20,838 nt of DNA from UBA7185 sp964606855 (GTDB taxonomy: Bacteria; Bacillota; Peptococcia; Peptococcales; Peptococcaceae). The stretch spans positions 1 through 20,838 of the forward strand of contig CAZSHM010000033.1 of the NCBI GenBank assembly GCA_964606855.1, in the 5' to 3' direction. A program made the translations under genes and the position numbers. Of this stretch, positions 7,910-15,043 are shown in pieces. The stretch's first letter is position 1; every line of letters starts with the position of its first letter. Under the pieces are notes generated by a model that saw only the letters and a program-made list of their open reading frames with translations, had not been told where the DNA came from and searched no databases.

Positions 7910-9964
7910 TCAGACGAACAGGAGCCCGATATGATAGATGATAAAGGTCACGGCCCAGGCGACCGCCAGCTGGAACACCATCGCCTGGCCGGTCCAGAGC
8001 CAGCTGCCCGACTCGCGGCGAATGGTGGCCAGCGTCGCGACGCACGGCGTGTAGAGCAGGCAGAAGACCATCAGCGCGTAGGCGTTGAGCGGGCCGAACC
8101 CGATGGCGGCCAACAGGCCTACCATGTCGTGCATGCCCGCCTGGGAATTCATGTTGCTCACGCCGAAGAGCACGCCGCAGCTGGAGACGACGACCTCCTT
8201 GGCGGCAATGCCGGAGACCAGGGCCACCACGATCTGCCAGTAGCCCAGCCCGATCGGCGCGAACACCGGCACCAGCACGTGGCCGATGATGGATCCGAAA
8301 CTCTGGCTCATATCCCCGGTAAATCCGTGCGGGCCGCAGTTGAGCAGGAACCACATGATGACTGAGGCGAGAAAGATGATCGTGCCCGCGCGCACCAGAT
8401 AATCCTTGACCTTCTCCCACACATAGATGGCGATGCTGTGGGCGTTGGGGGCCTTGTACTCCGGCAGTTCGATCAGCAGATTGTTGGAGGTCTTTTTTTT
8501 GTCCAGGAGTTTCATCCCCAGGGCCGTCGCCAGCGCCACCAGGATGCCTAGAAGGTACATGGAGTAGGCCGCCAGCATCGCGCCCTTGCCGAAGAACATC
8601 TGCGAGAACACCACGTAGATGGGCAGCCGCGCGCTGCAGGACATAAACGGTGTGATCAGCACCGTCTTGCGGCGGTCATGGATATCCTCCAGCGCCCGCG
8701 AGGCCATCACGGCGGGCACGGTGCAGCCGAACCCCAAGAGCATGGGGATGAAGGCCCGCCCCGACAGGCCCAGACGGCCCATCAGATTGTCCATCACGTA
8801 GGCCACGCGCGCCATATAGCCGCTGTCCTCCAGGATGGCCATGGCCAGGAACAGGATGAAGATATTGGGCAGAAAGGTGAGGATCGTCCCCACGCCGGCG
8901 ACCACGCCGTCGATCACCAGGGAGGTCAGCAGCGCGTTGACGTGCAGAAAGGTGAGCACGTGCAGAATTCCCGCCGAACACCAGTCGATGGCCGTCTCCA
9001 CGAAGGTCTCCTTGAGCCAGTCGCCGATGGTGAAGGTGAGGAAGAAGACCAGCGCCATCACCAGGAGGAACATCGGCACGCCCCACACCGGATGCGTGAG
9101 CACCGCGTCCACCCGGTCGGTGCGCTGCTCCTGTTTTTCCTTGTGCATCAGCACCTCGGAGATGATCTCCTCGATGAAGTCGTATTTTTGGTTGATGATA
9201 TCCTTCTCGTAGCTGCGGTCCAGCACCTGGGGCAGATCCACCGGGTAGCGCGCGGTGATGTCCGCATCCTGCTCCAGAAGTTTCAGCGCGTGCCAGCGGT
9301 AGTTGACGAGCCCGGGGTAGCGCACCCGCAGCACGTCGGTGATGGCGTCGATCTTGTCCTCTATGAGATCGCTGTACACCATGGCGAACTCGGTGTGGTG
9401 CCGGTGCTTGTGGTGGCTGCTGCGCTCCTGCTGCTCGTGATCGTGCACAAACACGACCGGCTCGGTGCGGTCCGCGTGATGCGCCACCGCGTGCAGCAGC
9501 ACGTCCAGCCCGCGCTTTTTCCGGGCAGACACCGGCACCACCGGGATGCCCAGCATCTCCGGAAGACGGTGCGTGTCGATCTCCATGCCGCGCTCCTCCA
9601 CGACGTCCATCATGTTCAGCGCCAGCACCACCGGTTTGCCCAGCTCGATCAGCTGCAGCGTGAGATACAGATTGCGTTCCAGGGCCGAGGCGTCGGCCAC
9701 GTCCACGATCACATCCACGTCGTCACTCAGGATAAACTCCCGCGAGACCTTCTCCTCCATGGTGTAGGAGGTCAGGCTGTAGATTCCGGGCAGATCCACC
9801 AGCTGGAAGGTTTGCCCGCGGTATTGGATGGATCCCTCCTTTTTTTCCACCGTGACGCCCGGCCAGTTGGCTACTTTGAGCCGTGCGCCGGTGTAGGCGT
9901 TGAACAGGGTTGTCTTGCCGCAGTTTGGGTTGCCGATGAATCCCACGCGCACGATCTCTTTCAT
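7910..9964 (-). CDS. feoB: FeoB ferrous iron transporter
   Basis: This 684-aa membrane protein imports Fe(II). The N-terminal G domain shows GNPNCGKT (11-18), DLPG (57-60), NMMD (117-120) and SARK (146-149). The membrane part carries the FeoB signatures GFGCTVPAVMASRALED, FMSCSARLPIYV and, near the C terminus, YTPCVATLATIRRE. Length is within the family range, at the shorter end. Between the G domain and the first membrane segment there is a histidine cluster at residues 174-190 with seven His in 17 residues, which is unusual and might bind metal. The start codon overlaps the feoA stop (ATGA), indicating translational coupling. No FeoC-like gene follows; a terminator does. Confidence 0.96.
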   Translation of the reverse strand: MKEIVRVGFIGNPNCGKTTLFNAYTGARLKVANWPGVTVEKKEGSIQYRGQTFQLVDLPGIYSLTSYTMEEKVSREFILSDDVDVIVDVADASALERNLYLTLQLIELGKPVVLALNMMDVVEERGMEIDTHRLPEMLGIPVVPVSARKKRGLDVLLHAVAHHADRTEPVVFVHDHEQQERSSHHKHRHHTEFAMVYSDLIEDKIDAITDVLRVRYPGLVNYRWHALKLLEQDADITARYPVDLPQVLDRSYEKDIINQKYDFIEEIISEVLMHKEKQEQRTDRVDAVLTHPVWGVPMFLLVMALVFFLTFTIGDWLKETFVETAIDWCSAGILHVLTFLHVNALLTSLVIDGVVAGVGTILTFLPNIFILFLAMAILEDSGYMARVAYVMDNLMGRLGLSGRAFIPMLLGFGCTVPAVMASRALEDIHDRRKTVLITPFMSCSARLPIYVVFSQMFFGKGAMLAAYSMYLLGILVALATALGMKLLDKKKTSNNLLIELPEYKAPNAHSIAIYVWEKVKDYLVRAGTIIFLASVIMWFLLNCGPHGFTGDMSQSFGSIIGHVLVPVFAPIGLGYWQIVVALVSGIAAKEVVVSSCGVLFGVSNMNSQAGMHDMVGLLAAIGFGPLNAYALMVFCLLYTPCVATLATIRRESGSWLWTGQAMVFQLAVAWAVTFIIYHIGLLFV

Positions 9965-10191
9965 GGCCGCGTCACCTCCGCGACCCGGATCCCGCCGGCG
10001 ATATGGGATCCCATGGCAAAGCGGGTGCCCCGCATTTTGACAATCAAAGCCCCGGGCTTTCTATTCAGCACCGTGATCTCGGTTCCCTCCGTCAGCCCCA
10101 GGGCTTCCAGGCGGCGTTCCAGCGCCAGATCCAGTCCGTCCACCGCCTGCACGGTATAGGTCTTGTGCAGCTCGCTATCGTTCAGAGTCAT
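9961..10191 (-). CDS. feoA: FeoA, small iron-transport accessory protein
   Basis: This 76-aa cytoplasmic protein has the SH3-like FeoA pattern: LERRLEALGLTEGTEITVLN followed by GALIVKMRGTRFAMGSHIAG. FeoA is needed for FeoB function in bacteria where it has been tested, probably by contact with FeoB. ATG 10191 is chosen because AAGGAG (10198-10203) lies six bases upstream; a possible ATG at 10209 would add six residues and lacks such a site. The stop overlaps the feoB start by four bases. A promoter lies upstream at 10247-10275. Confidence 0.92.
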   Translation of the reverse strand: MTLNDSELHKTYTVQAVDGLDLALERRLEALGLTEGTEITVLNRKPGALIVKMRGTRFAMGSHIAGGIRVAEVTRP

Positions 10192-10206
10192 GATGTTCTC
10201 CTTCCA

Positions 10207-10243
10207 CATGCTGTCATAGCAAACAACCTTGTGGTCATGCTGT
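10207..10243. promoter_or_regulatory. Paired CATGCTGT repeats at the feo start point
   Basis: CATGCTGT occurs at 10207-10214 and 10236-10243, 29 bases apart and on the same strand. One copy overlaps the predicted transcription start and the other lies just upstream of the ribosome binding site. The sequence does not match the Fur consensus. It may be an operator for a metal-responsive regulator (inference). Confidence 0.35.
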
Positions 10244-10246
10244 TTT

Positions 10247-10275
10247 ATTTTAGCGGATTTCTTTTCTGTCTACAA
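10247..10275 (-). promoter_or_regulatory. Promoter of feoAB
   Basis: On the minus strand a -35 box TTGTAG (10270-10275) and a -10 box TAAAAT (10247-10252) are separated by 17 bases. The start point would be near 10240, about 50 bases before feoA. Confidence 0.65.
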
Positions 10276-10399
10276 GAATAAAACGGGAAAAGCAGGGCAT
10301 ACGGACAGGCCCCGCGGGGTTCGTGCAGCACCTCCCCCTGCGATCGTCCGCCTGTGCGGGGCTTCTCCCGGTGCGCGGCCTGGACTCGCCGGATGCGGC

Positions 10400-10424
10400 A
10401 AAAAGAGAAGCCGTGGAATCGGCT
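10400..10424 (-). terminator. Possible terminator downstream of clpX
   Basis: On the minus strand AGCCG (10420-10424) pairs with CGGCT (10409-10413) around a 6-base loop, followed by TCTCTTTTTG. The stem is only 5 bp, so the call is tentative. It lies about 85 bases past the clpX stop and ahead of the feo promoter. Confidence 0.4.
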
Positions 10425-10508
10425 GGCCCGAAGGCGCCGACGCTACGGCTCCATATGGTTTGCGGCGGACGGTGCTGCCTGCCGGGAGACCCCTATCCGG
10501 CGGACGGC

Positions 10509-11759
10509 TCAGTTGGCCGCGGCTCTCTTCTTTCTGTGCAGGATCACCTTGGGCGGCTGGCCCTTTCGGATACAGTCGGCATCCACCACGACCTTGGCGA
10601 TCTCGGGGTTGGAAGGCACCTCGAACATGAGATCGTTCATCGTCCGCTCCAGGATCGAGCGCAGTCCGCGCGCGCCGGTGTTGCGCTCGAGCGCCGCGTC
10701 GGCGATGGCCTCCAGCGATTCGTCGGTGAACTCCAGATCCACATGATCCATCTTGAGCAGCCGCTGATATTGCTTGACGATGGCGTTTTTGGGCTCGGTC
10801 AGGATGCGGATCAGGGCGTCGCGGTCCAGCGCGTCCAGCGTGACGATCACCGGCACGCGGCCGATGAATTCCGGAATCAGCCCGTACTTCAGCAGATCCT
10901 CCGGCAGGAGTTCCCGCAGCAGATTGCTCTGCTGCTTTTCCGTCTTGCTCTTGACATCGGCGCCGAAGCCCAAGCCTTTTTTGCCCACGCGGTCCTCGAT
11001 AATCTTCTCCAGCCCGTCGAAGGCGCCGCCCAGGATGAACAGGATGTTGGTGGTATCCAGCTGGATGAACTCCTGGTGCGGGTGCTTGCGCCCGCCCTGC
11101 GGCGGCACATTGGCCACGGTGCCCTCCACAATCTTCAGCAGCGCCTGCTGCACTCCCTCGCCGGAGACATCCCGTGTGATGGAGGGGTTGTCCCCCTTGC
11201 GGGCGATCTTGTCGATCTCATCGATGTAGATGATGCCTTTCTGCGCCAGTTCCAGGTCGTAGTCCGCCGCCTGGATGATCTTGAGCAGAATATTCTCCAC
11301 ATCCTCGCCCACGTAGCCCGCCTCCGTGAGGGAGGTGGCGTCGGCGATGGCGAAGGGAACCTTCAGAATCTTGGCCAGCGTCTGCGCCAGCAGTGTCTTG
11401 CCGCTGCCGGTCGGCCCGATCAGGCAAATGTTGGACTTCTGCAACTCCACGTCGTCGATCATACCGCTGTTGATGCGCTTGTAGTGGTTGTAAACGGAAA
11501 CGGCCAGCGTTTTCTTGGCCTCGTCCTGTCCGACCACATAGGTGTCGAGGATCTCTTTGATCTCTGCGGGCTTGAGAATCTCCGAGACATCGACGTCCGC
11601 CTCGGCACCCAGCTCTTCCAGGACGATCTCATGGCAGAGATTGATACATTCATCGCAGATATATACATTGGGACCCGCCACAATTTTGCGCACCTGATCC
11701 TGGGTTTTCCCGCAAAAGGAGCAGCGGATCAATTCCTTTCCCTCGTCAAAATCGTTCAT
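10509..11759 (-). CDS. clpX: ClpX, ATPase subunit of ClpXP protease
   Basis: This 416-aa AAA+ unfoldase feeds tagged or damaged proteins to ClpP. Visible elements in order are the zinc-binding domain (Cys13, Cys16, Cys35, Cys38), Walker A GPTGSGKT (115-122), pore loop GYVG (138-141), Walker B IIYIDE (166-171), the RKH loop (234-236), and the LGFG loop (273-276) that corresponds to the IGF loop docking on ClpP. The C terminus ends in a basic KKRAAAN tail. Length is normal. It starts 18 bases after the clpP stop, with a GAGGTGA site just upstream, so it is the third gene of the tig-clpP-clpX operon, a standard order in Firmicutes. Confidence 0.97.
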   Translation of the reverse strand: MNDFDEGKELIRCSFCGKTQDQVRKIVAGPNVYICDECINLCHEIVLEELGAEADVDVSEILKPAEIKEILDTYVVGQDEAKKTLAVSVYNHYKRINSGMIDDVELQKSNICLIGPTGSGKTLLAQTLAKILKVPFAIADATSLTEAGYVGEDVENILLKIIQAADYDLELAQKGIIYIDEIDKIARKGDNPSITRDVSGEGVQQALLKIVEGTVANVPPQGGRKHPHQEFIQLDTTNILFILGGAFDGLEKIIEDRVGKKGLGFGADVKSKTEKQQSNLLRELLPEDLLKYGLIPEFIGRVPVIVTLDALDRDALIRILTEPKNAIVKQYQRLLKMDHVDLEFTDESLEAIADAALERNTGARGLRSILERTMNDLMFEVPSNPEIAKVVVDADCIRKGQPPKVILHRKKRAAAN

Positions 11760-11777
11760 CTACTCACCTCATACCGC

Positions 11778-12365
11778 TCAGTGTTTGACCATGACATCAT
11801 CGATGATCCCGTAGGCCTTGGCCTCTTCTGCCGTCATAAAGTTGTCGCGCTCGGTATCCTGTTTGATCTTCTCGATGCTCTGGCCCGTCCGCTCCGCCAG
11901 AATGCGGTTCAGGGATTCTTTCGTCTTCAGCAGATATTCCGCGTGGATTGCGACATCGGTGACCTGCCCCTGCGCGCCGCCCATGGGCTGGTGGATCATG
12001 ATCTCGCTGTTGGGCAGGGCAAAACGCTTGCCCTTGGCGCCCGCAGCCAGCAGGAAGGCGCCCATGCTGGCTGCCATGCCCAGGCAGACGGTGGAGACGT
12101 CGGGCTTGATGTAATTCATGGTGTCGAAAATCGCCAGACCGGCCGTCACGGAGCCGCCGGGGCTGTTGATGTACAGGAAGATATCCTTATCCGGATCGTC
12201 CGCCTCCAGGAATAAAAGCTGCGCGATAATCAGGTTGGCGGTCGTGTCGTTGACCTCGTCCCCCAACAGAATGATTCTATCTTTCAATAACCGGGAATAA
12301 ATATCATAGGACCGCTCTCCGCGGTTGGTCTGCTCGATGACCATCGGCACCAAGTAACTCATCAT
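11778..12365 (-). CDS. clpP: ClpP, serine protease subunit
   Basis: This 195-aa ClpP protease subunit forms the tetradecameric proteolytic barrel used with ClpX. The catalytic triad is Ser100 in GMAASMGA, His125 in MIHQP, and Asp174 in TERDNFM. SPGGSVTAG at 68-76 is the oxyanion-region signature. The start overlaps the tig stop: ATGATG at 12360-12365 offers two adjacent start codons. The first (12365) overlaps the tig TGA. The second (12362) is seven bases from the AGGAGGAGG site and is equally plausible. The overlap points to coupled translation with trigger factor. Confidence 0.96.
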   Translation of the reverse strand: MMSYLVPMVIEQTNRGERSYDIYSRLLKDRIILLGDEVNDTTANLIIAQLLFLEADDPDKDIFLYINSPGGSVTAGLAIFDTMNYIKPDVSTVCLGMAASMGAFLLAAGAKGKRFALPNSEIMIHQPMGGAQGQVTDVAIHAEYLLKTKESLNRILAERTGQSIEKIKQDTERDNFMTAEEAKAYGIIDDVMVKH

Positions 12366-13741
12366 GATTCCTCCTCCTGGGTAGTTTCCGCGCCCTCCTG
12401 GGCGGCCGGCTCCGCCGCCTGCGGGGGCATCGGCCCGATTTTCGCGTGCTCCAAGAGAAAATCGGAGACCTTTTCCATCATCAGGTTCCGCCGGATCAGG
12501 TTGTTCTGCCCGCGCATGGTGAAGACTTCCTTCACATCCTCCACCGGCTGATTGTACTGCTTTGCGAGATTGGCGTACTCGGCATCCATATCCTCGTCGG
12601 TGACTTCCAGGCCTTCCCGCTCGGCGATGGCTTCAAAGACGATCTGCTGCTTGACCACACTCTCCGCGCGGGCGTCGCACTCTTTCTCGACATCCTCGAT
12701 GTTCCCGTTGGTCAGTTTGAGATAGTCCTCCAGACCGATCCCCTGCTGGCTCATCTGGAACCGAATGTCGTTCATGAAATTCTCGGATTCGGCCTTCACC
12801 TGGGACTCCGGCGCCACCACATCGCTGTCCTCCGTCACTTTGATGGCGACCTGCGCCTTGTAGCGGTCCCGGATTGCGGCGGCCTTCTCCGCCGTCAGCA
12901 TTTTTTTGATGTCCGCTTTGTACTCCTCCACCGTCTCGAAGTTGCTGACATCCTTGACGAACTCGTCGTCCAGATCCGGGAGAACCTTGCGCTTGACGGA
13001 GTTCAGCGTGACTTCGAAGACCACGGGCTGCCCGGCCAAATCCGTCACATAATAGTCATCGGGGAATTTCAGCGAGATGTCGCGGTGCTCGCCCAGACGC
13101 ATTCCCACCATCTGCTCCTCAAATCCCGGGATGAAGGTGCCGGAGCCGACCTCAAGCTCATAGCCCTGGGCGGAGCCGCCGGCGAAGAGCTCGCCGTCCT
13201 TCTTGCCGACAAAGTCGATGTTGGCGGTATCGCCGTTGGCCAGTTCGCAGTCGCCCTCGGTGATGGTTGTGATCTCCGCCTGCTTGCTGCGGATGTCATT
13301 CAGATACTGATCGATCTCCTTCTCGCTGACCTCGCCGTCGATCTCCTGCACTTCGAGGCCTATATAGTCGCCCAGGGCCACCGCCTGTTTGGTGTCCACT
13401 ACGGCTTTGTAGATAAATTCCTGACCTTTCTCGATCTGCACAACCTCGAAGTCGGGGCGGGCGATGGGCTGGAAGGCGGGGTCGCGGTCCATCAGTTCTT
13501 TTACGGCCGACACATACTCCGGCATGATCAGCTCGTTGGCGGCATCCTCGTAAAAGATCTCCGGGCCGTACATTTTTTCGACAATCGGCATGGGCGCTTT
13601 GCCGGGGCGGAACCCGGACACTTTGATTTTCGGAGCCATGCTCCTGTAGGCTTTCTTCATGGCATCCTCAAATTTCTCCGCCGACACGGTGATGGTCAGT
13701 TCGGCCTTGACCTTATCCAGCTTTTCTACACTGACAGTCAT
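12362..13741 (-). CDS. tig: Trigger factor, ribosome-bound chaperone
   Basis: This 459-aa protein is the trigger factor that meets nascent chains at the ribosome exit tunnel and also acts as a peptidyl-prolyl isomerase. The ribosome-binding signature GFRPGKAP lies at 43-50. An FKBP-type domain spans about 167-250 (GDTANIDFVGK, GSGTFIPGFEEQMVGM). The helical C-terminal arms follow, and the end is acidic and Glu/Ala-rich. Length is slightly above the E. coli protein. ATG 13741 has a strong AGGAGG eight bases upstream. It is the first gene of the tig-clpP-clpX operon, with a promoter at 13802-13830 and a palindrome in the leader. Confidence 0.97.
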   Translation of the reverse strand: MTVSVEKLDKVKAELTITVSAEKFEDAMKKAYRSMAPKIKVSGFRPGKAPMPIVEKMYGPEIFYEDAANELIMPEYVSAVKELMDRDPAFQPIARPDFEVVQIEKGQEFIYKAVVDTKQAVALGDYIGLEVQEIDGEVSEKEIDQYLNDIRSKQAEITTITEGDCELANGDTANIDFVGKKDGELFAGGSAQGYELEVGSGTFIPGFEEQMVGMRLGEHRDISLKFPDDYYVTDLAGQPVVFEVTLNSVKRKVLPDLDDEFVKDVSNFETVEEYKADIKKMLTAEKAAAIRDRYKAQVAIKVTEDSDVVAPESQVKAESENFMNDIRFQMSQQGIGLEDYLKLTNGNIEDVEKECDARAESVVKQQIVFEAIAEREGLEVTDEDMDAEYANLAKQYNQPVEDVKEVFTMRGQNNLIRRNLMMEKVSDFLLEHAKIGPMPPQAAEPAAQEGAETTQEEES

Positions 13742-13763
13742 TGTAAAATTCCTCCTAAATAGT

Positions 13764-13780
13764 ATGTGAACGCTTCACAT
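13764..13780. promoter_or_regulatory. 17-bp perfect palindrome in the tig leader
   Basis: ATGTGAA (13764-13770), CGC, TTCACAT (13774-13780) form 7-bp perfect arms. The site lies between the -10 box and the ribosome binding site, so it could be an operator just downstream of the start point or an RNA hairpin beside the AGGAGG. The half sites resemble CRP/FNR TGTGA but the spacing is five, not six. It is not a CIRCE or CtsR site. Confidence 0.55.
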
Positions 13781-13801
13781 TCCACACTGCATATATCTAG
13801 T

Positions 13802-13830
13802 ATTATAGCGCGAAATGTGCCCTTAGAAAA
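13802..13830 (-). promoter_or_regulatory. Promoter of tig-clpP-clpX
   Basis: On the minus strand a perfect -10 box TATAAT (13802-13807) is preceded after 17 bases by TTTTCT (13825-13830), a weak -35 box. The start point would be near 13795, about 54 bases upstream of tig. Confidence 0.6.
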
Positions 13831-13923
13831 GATTTTTTTACACATTTCCGCAAATAAATTGGCCATAAAAAGCCGTGATGCCCGCGATCCCGCTCTCCGC
13901 CGGGACTTCCGTCCGCTCGGCAG

Positions 13924-14628
13924 TCAGCTTTTCGCGCTCTCCCGGGCCGCTCGTGCACGGGCGGCTCTCTCCCGGGCCGCCGCTCGCATCTCCCGCTGAC
14001 GGCGCTGCCAGGCGTCCCACAGCGATCCGCCGTACTCCGGCAGGCAGATCTCCTGCATCCGGACGCTCAGCGTATTGCGCGCCATTCCGCAGTGCCGGGC
14101 GAGCTGCTCCATCGTGATCGTTCCGTCCAGCAGAAGATCAAAGTACTCCAAGAAGTCCTCCGGCAGGGGAATCCTGGGGCGCCCGAAACGGACGCCCCGC
14201 TCCTTGGCGGCGGCAATTCCCTCCGCCTGCCGCTGCCGAATGTTCTCGCGCTCCATCTGCGCCGTGTAGCTCATCACCGCCAGAACCAGATCGGCGATGA
14301 ACGTGCCGAGCAGATCCTTGCAGTAGGTTGTGTCCAAAAGCGGCGTGTCCAGCACTTTGATGTCTGCGCACTTCTCTTTGGTGATGACGCGCCACTGTTC
14401 CATGATTTCTTTGTAATTGCGCCCCAAGCGGTCGATGCTCTTGACGATCAGCACATCGTTCGGTCTCAGACGGCGGAGCAGTTGCCGGTAGGCCGGGCGC
14501 TGAAAATCCTTCCCGCTCAATTTGTCCATATACAAGTTTCCGTCGGGAATATCAAACTGCGACAACGCGATCAGCTGCCGGTCTTCATTCTGCTCTTTTG
14601 TCGATACGCGGATATACCCAAAGTTCAT
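13924..14628 (-). CDS. Serine recombinase (resolvase/invertase type)
   Basis: This 234-aa small serine recombinase carries out site-specific recombination through a covalent serine-DNA link. Ser9 in GYIRVST is the nucleophile, with Arg7 nearby. IDRLGRNYKE (65-74) holds the conserved active-site Arg residues. The E-helix region is around MERENIRQRQAEGIAAAKER, and a resolvase-type helix-turn-helix follows (TITMEQLARHCGMARNTLSV). The last 30 residues are a run of Arg and Ala not typical of Hin or Tn3 resolvases. ATG 14628 gives the family-typical MNFGYIRVST; an upstream ATG at 14712 would add 28 residues with no family resemblance. No transposase, terminal repeats or obvious recombination site pair was found nearby. 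It stands alone between tig and the ABC importer, on the opposite strand to the importer. Confidence 0.9.
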   Translation of the reverse strand: MNFGYIRVSTKEQNEDRQLIALSQFDIPDGNLYMDKLSGKDFQRPAYRQLLRRLRPNDVLIVKSIDRLGRNYKEIMEQWRVITKEKCADIKVLDTPLLDTTYCKDLLGTFIADLVLAVMSYTAQMERENIRQRQAEGIAAAKERGVRFGRPRIPLPEDFLEYFDLLLDGTITMEQLARHCGMARNTLSVRMQEICLPEYGGSLWDAWQRRQREMRAAARERAARARAARESAKS

Positions 14629-15043
14629 GCTTTCTTTCCGTCCTCCTGTTCTCTCTGATTTGCGGCATCTGCGCGCCCGGGTGCACCGCACATCTCTTGG
14701 CGGCGTCTTCACGCCGGACGTGCGTTCCTGTACATTCGTTCTCGCTTCTCACAGCGTTTTTCACGGGGTTTCGGTGTCAGCCGATGGATAGTTCGATTCG
14801 CGCTCATCTCGGTTCGTTTAAGGAGCAAAGTATCACCGCAGAGAAGTGTATCCCCAAACAGAGGAAAGAAAAACCACTTTTAGTATATTTTTTTGAAAAC
14901 GCCGCCTGCGCCGTGCGCCCCGCGGGCGGTGCGGACAGGGCGCGGAATTTGAAAAAAGGCACTTTACTTCGCCGCTTTAGTGTGATAAAATGCTAAATAG
15001 GTCTACGGGCCGATACTTTTTGAATTTTTGGAGGGAATCAAAA
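14629..15043. other. Divergent intergenic region between recombinase and ABC importer
   Basis: No gene is evident in this 415-base gap. It holds the importer promoter at 14963-14991, a T7 tract at 14887-14893, and a GC-rich inverted repeat around CGCCC-CGC-GGGCG near 14915-14930. On the minus strand TTGGGG and GATACT 17 bases apart (about 14830-14858) could serve the recombinase, but this is weak. No inverted repeat pair that could be an invertible segment was recognised. Confidence 0.45.
14963..14991 (+). promoter_or_regulatory. Promoter of the ABC importer operon
   Basis: A -35 box TTTACT (14963-14968) and a -10 box TAAAAT (14986-14991) are 17 bases apart. The start point would be near 14998, leaving a leader of about 46 bases before the binding protein, too short for a large riboswitch. 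Confidence 0.65.

Larger units (their letters stand above)
10192..10508. other. Intergenic region between clpX end and feoA start
   Basis: This 317-base gap holds the feo promoter, the paired CATGCTGT repeats and a weak terminator for clpX. Between 10280 and 10400 I see only GC-rich sequence with short inverted repeats and no credible gene on either strand. Confidence 0.5.

Noticed and set aside
10323..12215. Long plus-strand open frame (about 630 codons) across clpX and clpP
   Set aside because: Antisense shadow of two well-identified genes; no ribosome binding site and no recognisable domain.
13765..13779. CRP or FNR site in the tig leader
   Set aside because: The TGTGA and TCACA half sites are five bases apart, not six, and the site would lie downstream of the start point.
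13924..14628. Complete transposon or insertion sequence around the serine recombinase
   Set aside because: No transposase, terminal inverted repeats or target duplication could be found between 13742 and 15043.
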